Positions 32,701 through 44,465 of a DNA stretch of 64,000 bases are shown here, piece by piece. The translations under genes were made by a program, and so were the position numbers. This stretch comes from Caprella mutica (Eukaryota > Arthropoda > Malacostraca > Amphipoda > Caprellidae), in contig CANNZV010001185.1 of NCBI GenBank assembly GCA_947561585.1, positions 62,001 to 126,000 on the forward strand, written 5' to 3'. The notes below the pieces were generated by a model. That model saw only the letters and a list, made by a program, of their open reading frames with translations, was not told the origin of the DNA and made no database searches. Numbering within the stretch: position 1 is the stretch's first letter; each line of letters starts with the position of its first letter.

Positions 32701-35700
32701 TTATATAAATTATCTAAAAGTCGTATATCTTTTATTTGTCTTATATCAATAATCGATATGACATCGCAAACACTAGAATGTTAGTTACTAACTTTTCTAA
32801 TGAAATTAGGCTCAATGGATGAATGTTATTTATCTCGGTAATTAACATACCATGACACCTGTGACAGCTGTCTCTGCCAGGTAGAGATGACGCTGTCTCT
32901 CAGAGAGTCTCGCTGAGGTCCGTAACAAACAGCTGTGGAAACGAGAACGAGATATTTAATTAAATTATAATTAATTAGTTAATTAATTTATAGTTAAAAA
33001 TAGTTTTTTAAGTTTTACTTACGAAAATACTAAAACTAATTCACTATATAAGATCAGAATATTTTCTTAGGTCTTCATTTTTCTTTGCTAAAATATTATT
33101 CATAGTTATTAAATATCAGGTAAAATTTTCAGTTAAAAAAATGGTCTAATATTGCTAAGGATAAAATATAATGAAAGGAAAGTGAAGACAAATTTCGAGG
33201 TTCATAACAAGTTTGAAATGATGTTTTTATTCATGTTTTTATATTATACCTACTTGATTGAAAGATGATTCGATTTTTAGAATTAATAACCTTGATATAA
33301 AATATTATATCCAATTTAATAAAGTAAGAATGCATTTGGAATAAAAGTAAATTCCTGATTGTGGATTTCATTATATCAGTAGAAATGGTTTAAAAGGTTT
33401 TAAAATATTTCTTAAAAATCAACTAATTCCTGTTTTAAATTCATTTTTAAAAGATCAGTCAATTGCAGTTTTAAAATATTTTTTATTTAAATTCAGCCAA
33501 TTGCTGTTTAAATTATTTATTAAAAGTTCGGCCAATTCCTGTTTTGAAATAATATATTTTAAAGATCGACCAATTCCTGTTTTGAAATAATATTTAAAGA
33601 TCAGCCAATTCCTGTTTTGAAATAATATTCAAAGATCAGCCAATTCCTGTTTTGAAATAATATTTAAAGATCAGCCAATTCCTGTTTTGAAATAATATTT
33701 AAAGATCAGCCAATTCCTGTTTTGAAATAATATTTAAAGATCAGCCAATTCCTGTTTTGAAATAATATTTAAAGATCAGCCAATTCCTGTTTTGAAATAA
33801 TATTTTAAGATCGGCCAATTCCTGTTTTGAAATAATATTTAAAAATCAGCCAATTCCTGTTTTGAAATAATCATTTAAAGACCCTCAATTCCACGCCACA
33901 CTCACATAGTTCCCTATCATGGTGCTGTATCTCAGGTCTTGCTGTTGTTGTTGTCGTTGTTATTGTTGGGTAGGTTAGCGGTCCCTGTGTGCTGGTGCTG
34001 TTAATGCCAAAGATACGCAATGCCTCTGCTATGTCAGCTTTGCAGTAACCAACATAGTCAACTGCTATGTGTTCGCCCTAAGGAGACATAGTGATAGAAT
34101 GGGTATGGGAACATATCGCAGCATTCGGGATGTGTGTGTACAATTTACTCATGATAGGACAACTAAAAATTAATAAAGATCATATATTGGTTAATAATCA
34201 TGGTCATGCCCCCTTTTCGAGTAATCTGGGTGTGTTTGCATGGTTATAACGGCCAGTATATACGTACCAAAAAATGAGCCTACAATTTTACGTAAAGACC
34301 GCATAATACCTAAGGTAAGCTACGAATTATCGGTCAGTTTCACATCTTCAGTTATATAAGAAAAACTGTGTAAGAATTGAAAACAAACTAATAATTCTTA
34401 TACCAATCGTTTTTCTTATATAACGGAATATTAGAAACCTACCGATAATTCGTAACTTATCCAATGCCGACAATTGTTTACTATTAGGGCTCATTCTTTG
34501 GCATATAGTCTGGCTGTTGTATCAGCTTTACCTGTAGTATTTACATTGACTTATTTAACAATTCACATATATAGTCCTAGATTTCATATTTAACGTATGT
34601 TATTACTTTATTAAAGAAGTTAATATTCGTTTTGACGTCAAAGTATTGACGTCAAAGTATTGACGTCAAAGTAGTGTCAAGTATTGACGTCAACGCATTG
34701 ACGTCAAAGGTTAAATTGAATATATAAAATATTAAATAGAGGATAAATAGCTATTTATATTTAATAAAGGATTTCCTAGATAGATAGAAAATGAACGGAA
34801 AGTTGTATTGATAAATAAATAAAATTTCATATAAATACACAACGGATACACTGATATAATTGTCTATTTTTCTAGCAGGATTTAGTAAATAATTTTTTTA
34901 AATACATTATCTATCTATTATCTCATTGTTAGATTTTCTTTGTCTTTAACATTATCAAATTTACGATTCCTTTATTATGGGTTTTTAGCAAGTGTTACTG
35001 ATAAAAAAATATATTTTTATTTTAATATACAACGGATACACAGATATAATAGAATTATAATATCATTGCAGCATTGATAATAATTTTCTATTATTAAAGC
35101 AGGATTTAGTAAATGATATTTTTAAATATATTATCTATTTATTTTGTTGATTATGAAAAAATAAGAATAATTCATAGTTATTTACTTATTTTATAGTCAT
35201 AGTGTATACAATATATTTTATAGTTATGTTTATACAATGTTGTATAGTTCAATTTACAATAAACTATGGTGCTTAAGCAACAGAATATTAAAATTTAATC
35301 TTCCATGGGCCCACTATAATTTTCCCCCAATGTATAAGATAGGTACTGTCAAAGAAAAGTGTATCCGTAATTAATTTTTCATATTTACTAATCTCACATT
35401 TCTAAAAGAAACTATACTTATTGTAATTTTTTCAGATATTATATAATTGGTTTGGATACACGAGGATAATTTAGTAAGGTTTGAAAACAATAGAAAATTA
35501 GAAAATATACTAGCATCATGCGGAGTCACTTTTCCCTGGTAGTACACATGGATACTTTTCTAGACTGGTTTATAGGTAGTTCCTATAGAGCCAATGTTAT
35601 CAGGCAAATGAATGCAAAGTCACGAACAGGTTGGTACTTAGACATGTAAAGCAAAGGGTGAAAAAAGGAGAGGAGTTAAATGTGATTTATTTGTTCATAG

Positions 35701-36229
35701 GGAATTGGTAAGTAATATAAGTACGCGGTAAAGTAAAGAGAATGAAACAAATGATTAAAAATAAAAAGTTAAAGCTTTAAAAAAAAATTTAACCGGAAAC
35801 AAAATATAAAGTTATATACCATACAAACGAAAGAAAAAATGAAAATAGAAAATGAAAGAAAATTGCAAATAGACAACGATAATATAAATGAAAAAAGAAA
35901 GGGAAATAATAATTGAAGAGGGAAGATACATGCAATATGAAAGAGAATTAAGAACAATAAACTGGCAATATAAAATATATACTCACAGACAAACATGCCC
36001 TCTGGTGGAGCAGACAGAAGTTATCGTAAGAAATTCCGTCATCGCCACACACAGGTTTGTCATGTTCAGGGCAAGAGATGACGCAGAGACACTGCCCCTC
36101 TCCCCCTGACACCACGCACTCACGCCCTGCCCTGCAATACACGCCCTGACACGGGTCACTGCTGGGCGTGGTGGGCACGTGCAGTGCAGTTGCTATGCCA
36201 ACTGCGCCAAGTAATAGTAGTAGTCGCAT
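29775..36229 (-). CDS. fstl1: Follistatin-like 1 protein, seven coding exons
   Basis: Exons on the minus strand are 36229-35987, 34077-33906, 32932-32851, 32085-31930, 31549-31437, 30758-30695 and 30564-29775, all GT-AG and in phase, giving 539 residues. A signal peptide (1-15) is followed by a follistatin module and Kazal domain (Cys-rich to ~92, PVCGDDGISYDNFC then VDYVGYC), a Thr-rich linker, an EF-hand-type extracellular calcium-binding region with one clear loop (DSNKDWKLNYQEF), and a VWC-like segment (LEDKTYTDGAE, CNHC, ATGSWVC). This is the FSTL1 domain order, a secreted SPARC-family glycoprotein that modulates BMP/TGF-beta signalling in vertebrates. Unusually, residues ~316-539 form an extension not found in the ~308-residue vertebrate protein: acidic stretch, run of 12 Thr (~390-401), coiled coil (~418-470), basic His-rich end. 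An acceptor-like CTTTTCAG sits directly before the ATG, so an upstream non-coding exon is likely. Confidence 0.88.
33440..33885. repeat. 35-bp tandem repeat in fstl1 intron 2
   Basis: About twelve units containing AGCCAATTCCTGTTTTGAAA; units become more degenerate toward lower coordinates. It ends 20 bases from the exon 2 donor. Confidence 0.9.
34252..34514. mobile_element. MITE with GCCAGTATATACG ends in fstl1 intron 1
   Basis: Imperfect inverted ends (GCCAGTATATACGTACCAAA and complement of GCCAGACTATATGCCAAAG), both continuing to AATGAGCC. Inner arms share TACGAATTATCGG and TTATATAAGAAAAAC in opposite orientation. Non-coding, foldable along its length. Confidence 0.65.
34634..34707. promoter_or_regulatory. 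Cluster of five perfect CRE palindromes in fstl1 intron 1
   Basis: TGACGTCA occurs at 34634, 34648, 34662, 34686 and 34700, spaced 14, 14, 24 and 14 bases, as a short tandem repeat of TGACGTCAAAGTAT with one decayed unit. CREB/ATF factors bind TGACGTCA; regulatory use here is inference. Confidence 0.5.
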
Positions 36230-36798
36230 CTGAAAAGATGTTTTGATTACTTTTAGATAGTAATTTTAATATCGTTAAGATTAAACTAAAATATTATTTA
36301 GTTGATTGTATTTTGTACTTAAATACCCGGATGGAATAGAACTTACTATAAATCACAATATATAGAATAGCGAAGTAACAACATCACATGTTAAGTATTT
36401 TCAAGTCAGTATGGAACGAACTACAGAATATTTAGTTTAATTTGCTAGTTATTGTAGAGATGTGTCACAAACTAAAATGTAATATAAATTGGTTATTGAC
36501 TATTAAATGAATATTAATCCAAACTGTTTTATTTTCTGTATAACAAGATTTGTATTTCTAACAATGAAATTAGCTTTTTGAAAAGATACATTGTATACGG
36601 TTCTAGTAAAACTAGGTCTTGGAAAATTCGTCTTTTTATAATGATTATATTTAAGAACAATAATAAAAAAGTTGAAATTATGTGCTAAAACGTGTAGTGA
36701 ATTTATTAAAGCACATAACATCATTAACCTGAAAAATGATATGTAACTTTAGTAAATTTTACATGTTTTTTACATTTAATTAACATGAGATTTGAGTA
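36230..36798. other. Upstream region of fstl1 coding start
   Basis: Probably a 5' intron given the acceptor at the ATG. AT-rich; no non-coding exon can be picked by eye. Confidence 0.35.
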
Positions 36799-37045
36799 CA
36801 AAATTCGGTCTCGGAATATTCGGTCTCAGGTGTAAATAAAACGTAAAAGAATTAGATGTAACGGGGGGCGTGCCTCAACCACCCTTCAAAGTCATTAAAC
36901 AATCATGAATTGTGCAGTACAACAAACTAGCAAATACAACCAACTACATAACGTCCATTTATGTTGAGAGGCCATATATAAGGCCGAAACTTCCAAGACC
37001 GAATATTCTGAGACCGAAAATTTCAAAACCGAAATTTCCAGCCAC
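36799..37045. mobile_element. Small foldback element with AATATTCGGTCT arrays
   Basis: Left end has two ATTCGGTCTC units. The right end has four CCGAAA or CCGAATATT units on the other strand (AGACCGAATATTCTGAGACCG). Same architecture as the elements at 17988 and 27821 at smaller size. Confidence 0.55.
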
Positions 37046-39229
37046 CATTGTATACATAGTGATATTTGAGTAAATGAAAATAATAATTTTATTACAATTT
37101 CTATTGCAATTATTGATTTCTTTTTGTTTAACTTCAATAGATTTACAAAAACATATTAATGGGTCAAATAACACACACGAATAACAACTTAGGTAAGAAA
37201 TTGAAGAGTAGTTAATTTTAGAATTGTATTTTGTACGAACGTGAAAAACTGAAAATTATACAATGCAAGCTTCAATTTGCTCTCCGATTCCAAACTATGA
37301 TTACTTTGCTGATGATGGATAGCAAACTAATCACGACTACCCCATAAATTTAATAACTTCTAATTTGGTCAAATGTAACCACTTTACGGTATTTAAACAA
37401 CTCGAGATTTTTAAATCTAAAAATGAATATTTTCTTCTTGGCGAACTTCACTAAAATGGTAAATTACTCAATACGAAGCATTCATTTTTTCACCGTCTGT
37501 ACGTCTATGAATGTGAAGAGAAAAAGAAATTAGCCAAGTTAAAATGTCAATATATTGCAACATTATTATGAAAACCTAATCTTCTGATTTTATCAGGCCC
37601 TATAGTCGAGGTAAAACAGTGGAGTTTATATAAGAGATATTCTTGATGAGATTATGTATATGCATATTGAGATATTTTAAATGAGAAAATTGATGATTGC
37701 TTCTCAAAATCAGAATATATTAAACTGCTATGGCAGAAATTTGGTAGCCACTTGTCTAAAACAGCAAAAAAAAAGAGAGATTAAATAGCTTATTGTTGAT
37801 TAGAGTGTATTCTATTTCAGGTTTAATGATGCCCTCAAAACCCAAAAATGAAGGCAATAAGTTAATTTAGAAAATGTTTAGATATAAGTATAAAAGTCTC
37901 AGTTTTTATCGAGAACTATAAAGAATGATTATATAAGTTTAATGCCGCTCAACGTCTGATGAAAATCACAGTTTCATTCACAAGGTATGGATTGATCAGC
38001 CAAAATAGAAAGTAGAAATAGAAATGAACTCTGATCTCCATTGACCTTATATCTTTACATGGTAATATTAAGAAATATATTTCTTTAGTAAAGTCTATTC
38101 ATATATTTTTTTCTAGTTTAAAAATGATATATTTTTTCATTAGAAAACAAGAAGAAACACAATTTTAAATATTGTGTTATGACATTTTTTCCTTGATGGA
38201 AAAATGTAGTTACTAGTTCCCTAAGTGTTGATTGAATCAAAAATATTAAATAATAGTAATATTAAAATCGCTTCTAGTGAAATAAATAAAATAAAACTCA
38301 GATCGATGATATATTATATTATGTTATACCAGAAATAGTTTTAGCGAATTTCATGCAGGTAATTTAAGTTTTACGAAGAACTAATTTAGTTTTTATTTAA
38401 CTGGCAGCATTATTTTTAGAAATTTAAATTAAATGTTGCTTATAAAGATATCTAAAATTGTCCAGAATGTAGTAAAATATTTAATTTGATACTTTATAAT
38501 AATGAATTCGGCTGCATAAGTAATAATTATTAGAAGAGTGTCATTATTATTTCAAAATAATAATTCCATGACACATTTTCATCAAATCTAATGAAATAAT
38601 TACTGAACTATTGCCTAAAAGTTTACTAAAGAATATTCTACAGTTTATAACTTCAAATGAAGTAATCACGGTGCACCATACCACAGTAACAAGCAAATTG
38701 AACGTTGCAAGCATATATACAAGGTATACAGAGTGAGGGCCATAATAGGATACACATATGTATAGTGTGTACATTTGCCATACACACTTACGGCACTAGC
38801 TAAATATGAGAACAAATCTTCCTGCTTCCTGTAAATTCCAAAAGGAGAAATATTAAAAGCTTTTAATGAGAATTCCTTCATAGGCTAAATGCATAGGGAG
38901 TTTCCCATAGGATTTTAATGTTGTGAAGGATTTGGGGAATTATATCCTTCAGTTTTCCATAAAAGGAAGTGACTTTTACAAATTCATTTCACATAATTAA
39001 GCCCAGAAGTGAATATATGGTTTACACTTTCCCATAAAATACTTTTGATGAGATATAAATTGTAACGAATCCCCTATTCCAGACCTTATAGAATGGTGAG
39101 CTGAGGAAATCCAAAGGTACACCACCACTTCCAGTCACTGCTCACAGCACACTGTGGCAACCGTGATTCATAGGTCGTAATACCTGTATAGGTAAGATAT
39201 TACCTATACAGTCCTAAACAGATATCTAA
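37046..39229. other. AT-rich intergenic DNA
   Basis: No credible gene. Open frames near 38547-38881 look random. Nothing else recognised. Confidence 0.4.
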
Positions 39230-39461
39230 AGGGCCGTACACACGTATTGTTTTTTTAAGTCTTTCCACTATACTTTTAGCTAAGCTTCTCCTACTTTTCC
39301 ATCAGATTTTTGAATTATATAAGAAAAACGATATAATTATTGTTGTATTTTAATTATATTGTTTTTTCTTATATAATTCAAAAGTCTCGTAGAAAAAGTA
39401 GTTGGAGCTTAGCAAAAAGTTTCGTGGAAAGACTTAAAAAAAACATGCGTGTGTCAACCCT
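39230..39461. mobile_element. Hairpin MITE, AGGGCCGTACACACG ends
   Basis: 232 bases that fold back almost end to end: arms share TTTAAGTCTTTCCAC, CTTTTxGCTAAGCT and TTTTGAATTATATAAGAAAAA in opposite orientation around a short AT-rich centre. No clear target duplication. Confidence 0.7.
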
Positions 39462-42003
39462 TACGGTTGACTCTTAGGGAACATCTCTCGTTGAAATATT
39501 TTACAAACTTCTCAAATTGCTAATATTTTCAACTGCAGAAAGCTGAATCACATCCATTCTCCAATTTTCAAGCTTTTATAGATATTATTCAGTTGAGATT
39601 ATTTTCATTATATCAAGACATATCTCTCTTTTATTAATAGAAATTAGCATAGATATATATTATATAATAAGAGTTTTATCAGCTATTCCAATCCCCTTCG
39701 TATAATCAAACTATAGGAATTAATATGATTATATTTAAATCATTTTATTCCATCACAGAATATAAATGTTTAGATTTTAAATAATTAACTTCATATTGTA
39801 ATCAATATTGATCAGACACTTATTTTAAATATCATCTCCTGGAAAAAAATGAATAATCTTGCATTCGTTTTTTTTCTCTCTTTCAATTTTCTACATTTTT
39901 GATATTTTTACTAATAATATAGTTTTCAATATACTTTCATTTCATATATCAGTTCAGTAGTAAATAAATATCTGTAATGAAATAGTAGGTACATGTAATT
40001 ATATCAATAATTTGTTGATTACTTACTTTTAAAACTAACTTGGAAATTCGCAAGCACAGAATTATTTATCCAAGTAGATTTTCAATTTAGTATTGCAACT
40101 GCTACTAGGATAATATTTGATTATTGATAGTTATTAATAATAAAAATATCTTATTCGAATACAAAATATGACGAATCAATAATATTATTTAGCTCTAAAA
40201 TTAAACAACGATATCTCAAGTTAATACTTAAAGATTAATTGCGTATTGTAAAGGATGTGAACACAAAGAGTCATATTCTAGATAAAAAATATTATATAGA
40301 AACACACATTGGTAAATAACTTTAATTACAAATAAAAGAGGAAATCTTAAAATTATTTTTATGTATAGTATATTTTTCCCGTCATTATTGAAATGAATGT
40401 GCAATCTTTTGACGATGGTTTCACTAACAGATTTCAAAACAAATAGAATAATCAAGTTAATTATGTTTACCTTTAGTTACTGGAGGGTATTGTGCTCATT
40501 ACGATTAACTTCTTTTTTAAGAAAACTGAAATAGAAAGAGGTTAAATAGGCGATCATGATAGCCATGAAACATCAATATTAACGCTCGGGAAAGGCTGCT
40601 CTTAGTAAGCTCAATGGTTTCCCTTGCCATATGTGCCGTTCAGATCTTTTTTTTTTTCAAGCAATCTTTCAACTGTAACCATTGAGTTAATTGAACTTTA
40701 AATGTAAACAATTTTTAATTTTTGGTTGAGACGCGTTTCAGTGACTTTTGAGATCTCCAATTGCGTTGCACATTTTAAAAAGGGATGTGATGATATCTTG
40801 TTGAATTGTAGTCAAGTAAGTCAACACATAGTCTCCAATTCAGGGTGCTATAGTTTGGTATGCGATCTGAGAATCATTTACTGGTTTGGCACGCGATCTG
40901 GTTAAAATTTATTAGCAAATTTGAAGGGTACAGGTAATAAAATATTATTTCCTTAAAAAGTTATATACCATTTACATATACAAAGTCTTGTATGGAAATA
41001 CTTTTTAAAATAAATATACTTATATAAACTACATCTTATTAAACTTATATGAATATAATATAAAATAGGCAATTAATATATAGATCTAATGATTTTTAAT
41101 TTTTTTACTTTGATTTCATTGTGATATTGTTTGTTGCATCGTCTATACTGCTTGTTTTATATCACAGATACTCAAATTTGAAAAATTGTCATATCAAAGT
41201 AAAATTACTAATGCATAGTCAGATCACATAAACCTCACAGATCGAACACCAAACTATCACCGAGTTCAGAAACAGGCTGAATTGCTATTGCATTTCTCAT
41301 CGATCTCGGCCTTGTGACGCAGTTTCTGTTTCTCTAAATTTTGTTACCAGTGCAATAATGCAAAGTCTTGACGATTTTGTTGATCAAATACTCACATAAA
41401 CTCTTCCTGTACTGAAATACACAATCCATTGTGTTTGAATTAAGATTGTAAAACAATTTTCATCCATTGTAAACCGACCTCACGAGTGAAATGATAAATT
41501 CTAAGTTCTGCATTCAATACAAGCCAATTGGCCGAAGCGTATAGATCAACCCCCCCCCCCCCTCCCCCAAACAAAAAAATAGATCTTTTATTTCTAATTT
41601 ACCTAACCCCGATAGTTTTATTTATAATATATTAAATCTGTGAAGAGGCTTTCGGACACTCTTTATATAGTGAATATATTTTGGGATTCTTAGATGTCAA
41701 ATAGAACGCATTTCATTAGCTAACGAACTATTATTTATTAGCTTCATTGCTAATTGTATTAACTACTTAATATTTTTCTTATTTTAACTTATCAGTTAAA
41801 CTTTTGGCATTAGCTATAACAAGAAGGGTACTTGATTGATATTAAATATTGAAGTAGAAGTTATTTACTGGCTAGAAAAGAGTACCTGTATTATGTAGTT
41901 TTATTTCAAATATAAAATCGAATTCGATTGCATTCTACCCAATTGAAGTGCAAGAACATCGATGATGATTGGACTCGTTCTGTTTGAAAAAAATTTAGAA
42001 TTG
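39462..42003. other. AT-rich intergenic DNA
   Basis: No gene recognised. Contains a C-tract at 41551-41574. The open frame at 40228-40455 (minus) has no family resemblance. Confidence 0.4.
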
Positions 42004-42005
42004 TA

Positions 42006-43302
42006 CAGGGTGGGGCGTAAGTTTGGAAGCAATTTTTCAAACATTAATATAATTCTTAAAAATAAGTTCCTAAGTAGGTGATAGGGTTTGAACTACAGTA
42101 GAGACACTACATTATGACGTGGCAGTGTTATTTTTTACAAAAATTTAGTCAATTCAAAAATGTCAGACAAAAGAGAAGCCATTATTGCTCTACACCGTGC
42201 CGGGAAGTCAGATTCCGTCATTTCAAAGACTCTCTCAATAGCGAGATCGACTGTTTGGAAGTGTGTGAAGCGTTTTAATGAGAGAGGAGACTTGACTGAT
42301 CGTCCAAGAAGTGGTAGACCACGCTCACAACGAACCAAACAACTGATAAAATGTGCCCGAGAGAAGATCAGGAGGAACCCGAAAAGGTCAATACGATTGT
42401 TAGCCAAAACAGCTAATGTGAGTCCCAGAACAATGAGAAGAGTTGTCAAAGAAGACCTAAAGATGTCCTCTTTCACCCTCCAAAAGAGACAGACTCTGTC
42501 AGAAGCTGTAAAGAAAAAGAGATTGGAGAGAAGCAAAGCACTTCTGAGAGAATTGAAGTCTGGCACGGCTGGTGAAATTGTTTGGTCTGACGAAAAAAAT
42601 TTCACAGTGGAAATGGCTCACAACCGGAAGAATGACAGAATAATTGGTAAAAGTACAAAAGACATCCCATACAACCAAAAAACTGTCCACAGAACCATGA
42701 AACCTGCTTCAGTAATGGTCTGGGCCGCCGTTTCAGAAACTTGGAGATCTCCTTTAATTTTTGTGGAACAAGGCGCCAAAATCAATGCTAAATGTTACAT
42801 TGAGAATATTTTGACGCCAATGTTGGAGTCAGCTAAGGATCACTTCGGTAATGACACTCTATTGACATTTCAGCAAGACGGCGCGACTTCACATACTGCA
42901 AATGTCACTCAAAACTGGTGCCATGACCATCTTCCACGGTTTTGGTCCAAAGAAATGTGGCCTCCCTGCTACCCAGATGTTAATCCTATGGATTTTTCGG
43001 TATGGTCCATTCTTGAATCAAATGCCTGTGGTAAATTCCATCGCAGTGTGGATGATTTAAAGCGTTCGCTCCAGAGATCTTGGAAGGAAATTTCACAAGA
43101 ACAGTTGCGTGCCGCAGTAGGAGGAGTTCGGAGGAGATTTGAGGCTCTTATTAAAAACAAGGGGGGACATTTTGAATAAATTTATGATTTTTGAATTCTT
43201 AAAACCCTTATGTAATAATACATAACTGTAAATTATTAAATATATTTTTCGTTGGATTATAATATGCACTTTCATTTGCTTCCAAACTTACGCCCCACCC
43301 TG
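42006..43302 (+). mobile_element. Intact maT-like (mariner/Tc1) transposon
   Basis: 1297 bases bounded by TA on both sides (42004-42005, 43303-43304), the standard target duplication of this superfamily. Near-perfect 27-28 base TIRs begin CAGGGTGGGGCGTAAGTTTG. It contains one uninterrupted transposase gene. Subterminal sequences left and right differ, which separates the two ends in the broken copy at 15 kb. Confidence 0.93.
42160..43179 (+). CDS. Mariner/Tc1-superfamily transposase, DD37D type
   Basis: 339 residues, one exon, start ATG 42160 with AAAAATG context. The N-terminal half holds two helix-turn-helix segments (about 5-50 and 62-115) separated by a GRPR-like motif (RSGRPRS), which bind the TIRs. 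The catalytic domain has aspartates in WSDEKNF, in FQQDGATSHTA, and in NPMDF. Thirty-seven residues separate the last two, the DD37D signature of maT elements rather than DD34D/E of mariner or Tc1. The usual SPD before NPxD reads YPD. The enzyme should perform cut-and-paste transposition into TA. No stop or frameshift interrupts it, so it may be recently active; the relative at 15082-15791 is dead. Confidence 0.92.
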   Translation: MSDKREAIIALHRAGKSDSVISKTLSIARSTVWKCVKRFNERGDLTDRPRSGRPRSQRTKQLIKCAREKIRRNPKRSIRLLAKTANVSPRTMRRVVKEDLKMSSFTLQKRQTLSEAVKKKRLERSKALLRELKSGTAGEIVWSDEKNFTVEMAHNRKNDRIIGKSTKDIPYNQKTVHRTMKPASVMVWAAVSETWRSPLIFVEQGAKINAKCYIENILTPMLESAKDHFGNDTLLTFQQDGATSHTANVTQNWCHDHLPRFWSKEMWPPCYPDVNPMDFSVWSILESNACGKFHRSVDDLKRSLQRSWKEISQEQLRAAVGGVRRRFEALIKNKGGHFE

Positions 43303-43317
43303 TATTTACAGTATCAG

Positions 43318-43916
43318 AGAGCACGGAGCAGAGATCTCTTTACATTTGCGGTTCGAAACCGTTTAATTTACTTTTACGGTCTGATTTTTTTAATTTAGGT
43401 ACTTTTACGGTTTGAGTTTTTTGTGATTTACATTTACGGTCTGAATATTATTTTGGTAAATTTTTATACGATATAATTGGGAGAAGTTTTGTCTCAAAGA
43501 ATGACCTTCCCATTGAAGAATGTTCCATCTTTAATAATAAATTTGATACCCAGAGCTCCTTGTATGGGTCAACGAGTATCAATTTACAAGATTAAATGTT
43601 TAAAAATTTATCATTTCTGATTTCAAATTTTGATGTTCATTTCGTTTTTTAAAATTTTAATGTTTACTTATACATTAAAATTTTACAGGCCGGGGCATGT
43701 ACTTCTTTTTATTTACTTTACGGTCTGAACTTTTTAGGATTTATTTTTATTCCAGACCTTTTTTCTTATTTACCTTTACTGTCCGAATTTTTTTTATTTA
43801 GGTACTTTTATGGTCTGAACTTTTTTTCGATTTACTTTATGTTTCGAACTTTTTTTATTTACTTTTACGGTCGGAACTTTTTCCTCGGACCGTAAAATAA
43901 GAGATCCACTATTTCA
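43318..43916. mobile_element. Foldback-like block with TTTACGGTCTGAA repeats
   Basis: Immediately after the maT element. Ends are inverted (AGATCTCTTTACATTTGCGGT and complement of GGATCTCTTATTTTACGGTC). Inside, many spaced copies of TTTACTTTTACGGTCTGAAC occur, mostly on one strand. Non-coding. Exact ends uncertain. Confidence 0.5.
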
Positions 43917-44465
43917 GATAGATTCTTCACTAGTTAAAAGTTATCAAGAGCTTTGTTCAGCTAATATTTAAAACCTAGTACACACTAGGTAAAAAGTGAA
44001 TGATGCCCGTACTAAAAAGTGGAGAGAAAAGTTTAGGCAGCTTCCGGTCTCACGAAGGATTAATACCAAATTTTATAAAATGGGAAATTTTCCCAGGCCA
44101 ATATAAAATGATAAGTAAATGAAAGTTTTCGACAACAGTACACACGGATGAAAAGGCATTCTTTCCTATCACTTGCAATAAAGTCCTGGAACAACTGTCT
44201 ACAGCTAATATCTATTTTCTACTTTTCAACCAACCAGTTGTTCAAATTTTCCTTATGTGTACACATATTCGTTTATTTATTTTGTTACGCATAATGTTCA
44301 CAAAGCTTAAGATAGTTTGTTAAGCCTTGAAAATAACTAAACACAAATAGAATATAAAAAAAATTAATAGGATATTTTCATTGATACACACAGATTGTAC
44401 TTTTACGTTTATCTAGCTTATTATTTCTATCCAAGGTTAACTAAGGCATTGATGGTCTGTTTCCT
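43917..44465. other. 3' flank of psmg2
   Basis: AT-rich; no gene or clear poly(A) signal recognised. Confidence 0.35.

Noticed and set aside
33440..33885. Regular 35-bp repeats considered as a CRISPR array
   Set aside because: Units are contiguous without unique spacers and sit in an animal gene's intron.
36896..37174. Overlapping reverse open frames near 37 kb
   Set aside because: They run through the foldback element's array and show no domain or splice structure.
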